From positions 28,012 through 92,011 of the forward strand of contig CACLEZ010000007.1 of the NCBI GenBank assembly GCA_902606175.1: a stretch of DNA of 64,000 nucleotides. The letters are read 5' to 3'. Origin of the DNA: an uncultured SAR86 cluster bacterium. GTDB lineage: Bacteria > Pseudomonadota > Gammaproteobacteria > Magnimaribacterales > Magnimaribacteraceae. Positions 57,145-64,000 of the stretch are shown in pieces. A program made the translations under genes and the position numbers. The notes under the pieces were generated by a model. It was not told the origin of the DNA. It did not search any database and saw only the letters and a program-made list of their open reading frames with translations. Position 1 is the first letter of the stretch; the number at the start of each line of letters is the position of its first letter.

Positions 57145-59622
57145 CTAGTCTCCTGTCAATTTTTCTTTTCCCAACGGTTTAAAATAAAGAATCAGTTGGG
57201 GTAACAACGTTAATGCCCCTAATAATGCCATAATCATCGCTAATGATACAAAGAACCCAAAGTAGACACTTGGATTGAAGTTAGAAGTTGAAAATACTAA
57301 AAACCCAAGAATTATTGTTAATGACGTATAAAACATTGCCCTACCTATGGTTCTATGACTATCTTTCATGGCTTGAACATAGATTCCAGAAACTTTAAAT
57401 TCTTTTTTAAATCTATGAATATAGTGGATTGTATTATCTACAGCCATACCAACGCTGATAGCGGCAACAGTGATGGTCATAATATCCAGTGGTATTGAAA
57501 AAATACCCATAGTTCCCAATACAACTCCTGCTGCCAATAGATTAGGAATAATCCCAATAATAGATAAATACAAAGAACGAAAAAGAATTAAAAACATTAA
57601 AAAAATAATACTAAAGACAATAACAATAGTTCCTATCTGCGAATCGAATAAGCTTTGTAACATATTGTTATAAAGCACTGCTAAGCCAGTCAGTCTAAAT
57701 TGTTCTTCTTCCAAACTGTAATCTGTTTTTAAAGTCTCAGAAATTTCATACAAGAGTTCATTTCGATTCAGGCCCTCGGCAGACTCAATCACCCTGGCAG
57801 ATATCCGTACTTGATTTTCATCGTTGCTAATATAAGAACTCAATAAATTCTCTTTAATTTCTTCTGGAAGCATGTTTTTAACCAGAGCTAAATCTAGCTC
57901 CGACAAAGGTTCACCATCTTTTAATTCAGTAGCTACTTTTATACCACTTGCAACAGAAAGAACTTTTCCTATTTCCGGTAAAGAGTCTAAGTAGTCATGA
58001 ATCTGCTCAAGCTTTTCTAAAGAAATAGTATTCCACCAGTAGCCATTATTAATTGATTCTTCATCTTCAAAACCAAAGTCATCATCAAAAGACTCTTCTT
58101 CTATATCAGTTATCCAATTTTTGGGTGCATTGATAACAACATCTAATGGTGCTGTACCGCCAAGTTTGTTATCAAGTAAGTCCATGCCTTTATAGATTTC
58201 TGTAGATGGCTTGAAATAGTCTATAAATCTATTCTCCACTGTAAGTTGGTTGATGCCGTATATCGATATACAAAATAAAATAATTCCGATAAGACTAACG
58301 TAATTCCCTAATTTTTCAGTTAACTTAGAAAAAGCTACAGTTACACCTTTGCTGAAATCTTTCGATTCTTGGTCAAGACTAGAGGTAAAAAGTAGGCTGA
58401 ATACTGGAAAAAGAACAAAGGAAAAAATAAAAGCAAAAAATATTCCTGCAACCATCATCTTACCAAAGTCCATTACAGGTTTAATTTCACTCACTCCTAA
58501 AGAGGCAAAAGCTATGATTGTAGTTAGAGCAGTATAAAAACAAGGTTTTAACATTTGTTCTACAGTTAAAGCTACTAAATCCCTTTTTTCGAGTGAAGGA
58601 TTAATCTCGTATAGCTCTTGATATCGAACAATTAAATGTATTGTTAATGAGATTGATATTATTAATAGAAGTGAGATGAAATTTGAAGAAACTACTGTAA
58701 CCCTCCAGTCCATCCAGCCCAGAAAGCCAATAACGAAAAGAGCAATTAAAGCACTTGAAACTAAGGGCATTGCAACCCAACGTAATTTTTTAAAAATGAT
58801 ACTCAAAGTTATAACAAACATAATCAGTACACCAATAGCGAAATATTGAAGATCGGTTTTTATAAAACTAATCATGTCAGAAGCAATCATTGCGGTGCCG
58901 CCAAGGTATATATCACCGTTATCTTTAAAACTTTCTATGGCATTTCTTGTCGACTCAATTAGCGCGTCTCTATCTATAGATGCTTGTGAATTGAGTGTTT
59001 TTATTTCCTCATTTATATTTTTTAGCTGTAAATCATGAGTAGAAGGTAAATATTGTTCAGAATTTATCAAGTCAAGAATTTGATAACGTTTATTAATAGC
59101 TTCTTCGTAAGACTCATTACTTTCTAGCAATAATTGCATTGCGGTATAAGTTGCATCTTTGTCCGTGAGTAATTCTGTGTATAAGGGGCTATTTTTAAAT
59201 TCTAGCCTTGCTAAATCTTTATCAGTGCCTTCATCTTCAATAGTCCGAAGATTATCAGCTAGTTCACTCATACTCATTTTAGGACTGAAAAGTAAAGGTG
59301 CATCTAAATAACTAAGAACTGAATCTACTCCTTCGATTTGTTCAAAAACATCTACCATTTCTCTCACTTGAGAAATAGTCTCGTTAGAAAATAGGTCTTC
59401 TGTTGGTTTAAAGATTACGATTAAAAAGTCAGATGAAGCATAATCAGAATTTACTTCTCTATAATATTTGAGATCATCATCACTCTCTAATACTAGAGAA
59501 TCGGATGAGGCATCTAGCTTAAAGTTATTAAGATTTAATATAGAGAAAGATAAAGCGATAAGAAAAGAAATAAAAAGTATCTTTGGGTAAGATGTAATGA
59601 ATTTAGAAAAGACCTTAGACAT
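57145..59622 (-). CDS. RND superfamily (MMPL-type) transporter
   Basis: Two 6-TM blocks; ITVAAISVGMAVDNTIHYIHRFKKE; large periplasmic loops. Confidence 0.9.
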   Translation of the reverse strand: MSKVFSKFITSYPKILFISFLIALSFSILNLNNFKLDASSDSLVLESDDDLKYYREVNSDYASSDFLIVIFKPTEDLFSNETISQVREMVDVFEQIEGVDSVLSYLDAPLLFSPKMSMSELADNLRTIEDEGTDKDLARLEFKNSPLYTELLTDKDATYTAMQLLLESNESYEEAINKRYQILDLINSEQYLPSTHDLQLKNINEEIKTLNSQASIDRDALIESTRNAIESFKDNGDIYLGGTAMIASDMISFIKTDLQYFAIGVLIMFVITLSIIFKKLRWVAMPLVSSALIALFVIGFLGWMDWRVTVVSSNFISLLLIISISLTIHLIVRYQELYEINPSLEKRDLVALTVEQMLKPCFYTALTTIIAFASLGVSEIKPVMDFGKMMVAGIFFAFIFSFVLFPVFSLLFTSSLDQESKDFSKGVTVAFSKLTEKLGNYVSLIGIILFCISIYGINQLTVENRFIDYFKPSTEIYKGMDLLDNKLGGTAPLDVVINAPKNWITDIEEESFDDDFGFEDEESINNGYWWNTISLEKLEQIHDYLDSLPEIGKVLSVASGIKVATELKDGEPLSELDLALVKNMLPEEIKENLLSSYISNDENQVRISARVIESAEGLNRNELLYEISETLKTDYSLEEEQFRLTGLAVLYNNMLQSLFDSQIGTIVIVFSIIFLMFLILFRSLYLSIIGIIPNLLAAGVVLGTMGIFSIPLDIMTITVAAISVGMAVDNTIHYIHRFKKEFKVSGIYVQAMKDSHRTIGRAMFYTSLTIILGFLVFSTSNFNPSVYFGFFVSLAMIMALLGALTLLPQLILYFKPLGKEKLTGD

Positions 59623-59624
59623 CT

Positions 59625-60548
59625 TTATATTTTATCTTGTTTTGCATTAGCACCCATATGCACGTGCCCTCTTTCTTCAGCTAAATCAATCTGCAATTGT
59701 CTTTGAGAGAATCTTTCCTTATCTTTTTTAGAAGAAACGTTGTAACACTTATGGCAAGATACTCCCTTTTCGTAATATTTTGATTCAAGATCAGTTTTTG
59801 ATAGAGGTCTTCTGCAACCAAAACATTGAAGAAAATTTCCTGGTCTTAAATTCTTATCTACAGTTACTCTCTCATCAAAAACAAAACATTCGCCTTCCCA
59901 TAAGTTTTCATCTTGAGCATCTTTGAGATATCTTAAAATACCACCGTCTAGTTGATAAACATCTTTAAAGCCCTCGTTCATCATGAAAGAAGAGGCTATT
60001 TCGCATCTAATACCTCCCGTGCAAAACATAGCTATCTTTTTATCTTTAACATTAGACAACTCTTTATCAATGAAATCAGGAAATTCAGTTAGATTATCCA
60101 TCTTAGGAATAATAGAGTTATTAAAGGTACCTATTTCTGTTTCGTAATTATTCCTGACATCAAGAATAATTGTATTGGGATCTGTAATTAATTTATTCCA
60201 ATCCAGATGATTTAAATGTTTACCTCTTGCAGTGACTGGATCAAAATCACCCTTTAATGGTAGCAATCTATTTCTGCACTTAATTTTTAATCTCTTGAAA
60301 GGTAATGACTCAGAAGAAGACCAAGTTTCTTCTTTTATAGTTAATTTAAATTTCTTTTCCAATAAGGCAACTAACTCAATTAAAGCTTTTTTCTTTCCCG
60401 ATAAAGTAGTGTTAATTCCCTGCGGGGTCGAAAAAAAAGTTCCAACTATGCTGTTTTTAATACAGTGTCGCTCAACAGTCCTGCCAACTTTCTTATGGTC
60501 ACCTATTTTTTCGATGGAATAGAAGGTAACGACATGATTATCTGCCAT
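59625..60548 (-). CDS. trhO: Rhodanese-related tRNA uridine hydroxylase TrhO (YceA)
   Basis: ILDVRNNYETEIGTF, MFCTGGIRCEIASSFMMNEGF, QLDGGILRYL, VFDERVTVD, CGCRRP-like CFGCRRPL. Confidence 0.93.
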   Translation of the reverse strand: MADNHVVTFYSIEKIGDHKKVGRTVERHCIKNSIVGTFFSTPQGINTTLSGKKKALIELVALLEKKFKLTIKEETWSSSESLPFKRLKIKCRNRLLPLKGDFDPVTARGKHLNHLDWNKLITDPNTIILDVRNNYETEIGTFNNSIIPKMDNLTEFPDFIDKELSNVKDKKIAMFCTGGIRCEIASSFMMNEGFKDVYQLDGGILRYLKDAQDENLWEGECFVFDERVTVDKNLRPGNFLQCFGCRRPLSKTDLESKYYEKGVSCHKCYNVSSKKDKERFSQRQLQIDLAEERGHVHMGANAKQDKI

Positions 60549-60557
60549 TTTAATTTT

Positions 60558-60878
60558 TTAGTTATCGTTTTTACTTCCGCCCAAACAATCTGGAGAAGGT
60601 TCTGCTTTTTTATTCTTTTCTATCCATTCATTTTCGGTGAAAGTATGAATAGATAAGGCGTGTATCGGTCCATCAATTTCTTCTTGTATCTCCGCATAAA
60701 TAAGTTGATGTCTCTTAACTAAATTGAGTCCTTCAAAAAGATTGGAGATAGCTACTATCCTTACATGAGATTCTCTTCCTGGTTCTACGTTATGAAGATA
60801 ACTTTCGTCTATTACCTCTAGATGACTAGGGTCTAGCGCTTTTTTTAATTTATCTTCTATAGATGTAATTGCACTCAT
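60558..60878 (-). CDS. BolA family protein
   Basis: RESHVRIVAISNLFEGLNLVKRHQLIYAEIQEEIDGPIHALSIHTFT. Confidence 0.92.
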   Translation of the reverse strand: MSAITSIEDKLKKALDPSHLEVIDESYLHNVEPGRESHVRIVAISNLFEGLNLVKRHQLIYAEIQEEIDGPIHALSIHTFTENEWIEKNKKAEPSPDCLGGSKNDN

Positions 60879-60887
60879 TGTTCAATT

Positions 60888-61346
60888 TTAATTGCTTTCA
60901 AGCTCTAAGAGAAATCTTTTAACATCCAATCCGCCAGTGAAGCCCCCTAAACCTGATTTTGATACTACCCTGTGACAGGGTACAACTAATGGAAGGGGAT
61001 TCTTTCCACAACTAGAACCAACAGCTCGATAAGCTTTAGGATTACCAACTTTTTTTGCAAGATAGGAATATGTAACACACTCTCCATAAGGTATTTTGAT
61101 CATTTCTTTAAAGACTTCTGACCTAAAACCAGTAAAAGGTAATCTGTATTGAATACTAAAATTTTTTCTACCTTCAAAAAAGTACTCATTAAGCTGATTA
61201 ATTATTATTTTGAAGGTATTTTCATCATTTCTTGCATTTGCATCACAAAAAACCTGGTTCGAGAAAGATACGCCTATTAAGTCTGAATCATCCTTTAGTA
61301 AACTTATTCCCCCAACTGGTGAGTTATATAAGTGAGTAAAAAGCAT
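60888..61346 (-). CDS. Methylated-DNA--[protein]-cysteine S-methyltransferase
   Basis: KIPYGECVTYSYLAKKVGNPKAYRAVGSSCGKNPLPLVVPCHRVV. Confidence 0.95.
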   Translation of the reverse strand: MLFTHLYNSPVGGISLLKDDSDLIGVSFSNQVFCDANARNDENTFKIIINQLNEYFFEGRKNFSIQYRLPFTGFRSEVFKEMIKIPYGECVTYSYLAKKVGNPKAYRAVGSSCGKNPLPLVVPCHRVVSKSGLGGFTGGLDVKRFLLELESN

Positions 61347-62827
61347 TAACTATTTTTCCAAACCTTAGTATCTGGGTTTGCAGCGTTTTCTTCGTGATCA
61401 TCTCTGGTAAGGGTATAGCCTGAAACTAGAGATAAGGCGCTTCCAAAAGCAATAATACAAATAGGTATGTACCATAAAGCTAGATTAGCTAATATTTGAT
61501 CTGGAACGACATTATCAAGCATCTTTCTTGCCTCAGGGTCAGGAAAAGAAATCAGAGTTAAAATTATTCCAGCAAAGGTTAATCCAAAACCACTAACTGC
61601 TTTATCCGCAAAGCTTCTAGCCGAGAAAAGTATCCCCTCTTCTCTTCTTCCTGTTTTGAGCTGAATGTCTTCAACTAAGTCCATTAGCATCGAGGCGAGT
61701 GTTGCAAATACTATGATTCCTGAAGCAACATTAATAACTACGTGTACACATAAAACTGGAAGTAGATAAGGACTTCCATTTTCTGGGAACAAGGAAGTTC
61801 CATAAACAAGATCTATATACCTAAGGGCGAAAGGTAAAGCAGCGAATATTATTTGAAATGCCCAAATGGACATAACAGTAATCTTTTTACCAAACCTATC
61901 TGAAAGAATTGGAGCAATGAAAATGGCTATTATTGGAGCAAGATATAGACACAATCCCCTCGTTAACATCTCATTCGTATTTAAGCCCCAAAAAAAGGAA
62001 TCAAAATATATGGCAAATGCTGCCTCAATTCCACCAGCCAAAGCAGCGAGAAGACCTGAAAAAAACAGAAACATATAAGATCTGTTTGCCAGCAAGGTTT
62101 CTTTTAGTTCTCTTAAAACTTTTCCTAGAGGTGCTGCTTTAGATTCAGGTGGGGCTAACAATCTTGGTATATGTTTATGGGTACCAAGACTGGTAACTAG
62201 AATTCCAACAAAAATAAGTATGGCTGCTACAAGTCCATAATCTGCCCAAGCATCTGGATTAAATCTACCATCAGAATAAGCATCAGTTACATTATTTGGT
62301 CCAAACCAAAACCAAACCAAATTATAAGTAGTAAGGCCTCCAAACCAACCGAAGAAATATCTAAAAGACATTAATGAAGTCCTTTCTACATAATTACTAG
62401 TAAGCTCAGGTCCGAGAGAAATTGAAGGAACCTCGTAGAAGGTAATAAAAACTCTAATAATGATTGCACAAACCAAAAAGTAAAAAAATAATTGCCAATC
62501 TGAGTAGTATTCTGGTGGTGTCCAAAGAAAATAATAAGTTATGGCAACTGGTATAGCGGCAGCATACATATATGGATGTCGCCTACCCCACTTAGATCTA
62601 GTTCGGTCTGAATAATAACCAACCAAAGGATCTGTTATAGCGTCAATTACTAATATTATATTTAACGCGAGTCCTGTCATCCATCCTGGCAAACCGAATA
62701 CGGAGTTGTACACGAATAGAACAAAAAAACTAAAACCGTTATTCTTAATACCAAAAGAAATAGATCCAAATCCGTAAAAGAACTTGGTTTTGAAATCTAA
62801 CTTAGTTTCTTGTGCCTGTTCTTCCAT
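61346..62827 (-). CDS. GPH/MelB-type MFS transporter
   Basis: YGFGSISFGIKNNGFSFF, DAITDPLVGYYSDRTRSKWGRRHPYM. Confidence 0.92.
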   Translation of the reverse strand: MEEQAQETKLDFKTKFFYGFGSISFGIKNNGFSFFVLFVYNSVFGLPGWMTGLALNIILVIDAITDPLVGYYSDRTRSKWGRRHPYMYAAAIPVAITYYFLWTPPEYYSDWQLFFYFLVCAIIIRVFITFYEVPSISLGPELTSNYVERTSLMSFRYFFGWFGGLTTYNLVWFWFGPNNVTDAYSDGRFNPDAWADYGLVAAILIFVGILVTSLGTHKHIPRLLAPPESKAAPLGKVLRELKETLLANRSYMFLFFSGLLAALAGGIEAAFAIYFDSFFWGLNTNEMLTRGLCLYLAPIIAIFIAPILSDRFGKKITVMSIWAFQIIFAALPFALRYIDLVYGTSLFPENGSPYLLPVLCVHVVINVASGIIVFATLASMLMDLVEDIQLKTGRREEGILFSARSFADKAVSGFGLTFAGIILTLISFPDPEARKMLDNVVPDQILANLALWYIPICIIAFGSALSLVSGYTLTRDDHEENAANPDTKVWKNS

Positions 62828-62844
62828 GATTAATAAATATTAGA

Positions 62845-64000
62845 CTAAATCCCCGTAAAATTAATATAGATAGGTGAAGACCAAGCTCGTTCTTCTGAAA
62901 GAGTTAAGCAATCATCTTCCTTATCAGTTCTTGAATCACCATAACAGATATTTACTTTAATACACTCTCCTTTCTCATCGAAAGTACATCTTAGATTGCC
63001 GCCATTCACAACAGGCGAAGGCTCTTGAATAGCTCTAACGTAATAGATTGTGTCTCTTGAGGTATCCTTGAACTCCTCATCTACAAACTCAATCTCACAA
63101 CCTTGTTGACTTGGATTACATTCAAAAGTCTTCCATGCATCATATATAAGGCTTTCAATAGGCTCGTTTTGACTTATTTGTGGTGTAATCTTAACTACTT
63201 CAATTCTTGAGATATTTTTTCTTCTATCAGAAGGGTTATAGCATTCGTTCTTACAAATTCTTTCGATTTCTTCTTGGGTAATATCTGTAGATGAATAATC
63301 TGGACAACCTGGTTTCTGCTCAAATGCACCTACGGCTTTGACTCTGAATCGAGGATTATCTGACTGATTGACTGTACTTCCCATAGGACTCGATGAATCT
63401 TGGCGCACTAAATCAAACCAAAGAAGAATTCTATCACCTGTAGTTCCATAAGTTTCCTTACTAGTTAGGCTTTGCCAAATAGACTCACGATCTCTTCCAG
63501 AACTATGAACAGCTGCTAATCCACCGGTTGTAAAGAAAGAAGCTTCTCGTTCTGCCTCAAAAGCTCCAAATCCGGCTCTTAGACCTAGTAAAGGCTGATC
63601 TCTTAAATCATTTGATCTATCTTTGATTTCTTCGACTGGATAAAGAGCCTCACCTACATAATCATGGCTTGGACCATTAGCTTCAGTCGTGACAAATCTA
63701 TCAATTTCTTTGTATCCTGTACCTGGTCTGGCTCTATGATTATCGCTCGATGCAATAAATCCAAAATTAAATCTCATTGGATTTTCTTGATCAAAGTTAG
63801 AGATTGCAAGTCCGTACTGTGCCGATCCAGCAGGTCTATAATTAAAAGAAGGCAGATAACAATCTCTGCATTGTCCTGAATCCAACCAATCTTCTATTGT
63901 TACACCAGGAACAGTTAGGTGTCCTGCAACACCCATAACAGCGTAATTGTCCCTTGCCTCTGCAGCTCTCGAAGAGCACTCACTATCCGAGAATCCATTA
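62845..64000 (-). CDS. DUF3604 domain-containing protein, C-terminal part (5' end beyond window)
   Basis: Frame stays open from 63936 to 64000 (NGFSDSECSSRAAEARDNYAVMGVAGH); FGFIASSDNHRARPGTGYKEIDR and SEERAWSSPIYI parallel the 9076-11298 paralog. Confidence 0.88.
   Translation of the reverse strand, partial: NGFSDSECSSRAAEARDNYAVMGVAGHLTVPGVTIEDWLDSGQCRDCYLPSFNYRPAGSAQYGLAISNFDQENPMRFNFGFIASSDNHRARPGTGYKEIDRFVTTEANGPSHDYVGEALYPVEEIKDRSNDLRDQPLLGLRAGFGAFEAEREASFFTTGGLAAVHSSGRDRESIWQSLTSKETYGTTGDRILLWFDLVRQDSSSPMGSTVNQSDNPRFRVKAVGAFEQKPGCPDYSSTDITQEEIERICKNECYNPSDRRKNISRIEVVKITPQISQNEPIESLIYDAWKTFECNPSQQGCEIEFVDEEFKDTSRDTIYYVRAIQEPSPVVNGGNLRCTFDEKGECIKVNICYGDSRTDKEDDCLTLSEERAWSSPIYINFTGI

Noticed and set aside
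1-64000. Search for CRISPR arrays, transposases, phage genes, integrases, toxin-antitoxin or defence islands
   Set aside because: No regularly spaced repeats and no recognisable proteins of these classes in the supplied ORFs.

Overview
AT-rich bacterial chromosome segment, densely coded on both strands. Gene content (csrA next to tRNA-Arg(ACG), long-form QueF, SlyX, BolA, TrhO, DUF3604 paralogs, many SDR / enoyl-CoA hydratase / CaiB-BaiF genes) suggests a marine oligotrophic gammaproteobacterium, possibly SAR86-like; that placement is inference. Main blocks: (1) 2-6116, a phosphate/polyphosphate module (PPK2 fragment, Ppx/GppA, PitA-type transporter, DUF47 PhoU-like, porin, PhoR, PhoB); (2) 8275-28635, a catabolic region with two tight same-strand operons. 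One is SDR, enoyl-CoA hydratase, acyl-CoA ligase, SDR, amidase, haloalkane dehalogenase; the other is FAH hydrolase, one-domain VOC dioxygenase-like protein, SDR, GST, FAD monooxygenase. A cytochrome b561/Rieske/NTP-transporter-like group follows; (3) 28694-38601, M3 peptidase, DUF3445 protein, GH13 glucosidase, serine hydrolase, SDR, transporter, MBL hydrolase, DUF2061-like duplicated protein; (4) 38626-51689, three tRNAs (Gly-TCC, Arg-ACG, Ser-GGA), csrA (absent from the ORF track), phosphatidylcholine synthase, a RimB-RimK-like fusion, QueF, an ABC-2 exporter and a MoxR/VWA pair; (5) 51809-64000, PQQ-type sugar dehydrogenase, two CaiB/BaiF genes, TatD, an RND/MMPL transporter, TrhO, BolA, MGMT, a GPH-type transporter and a second DUF3604 gene cut by the window edge. 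I saw no phage, transposon, CRISPR array or rRNA. The best candidates for undescribed biology are the two catabolic operons and the RimB-RimK-like fusion. All family calls come from reading motifs; no searches were run.
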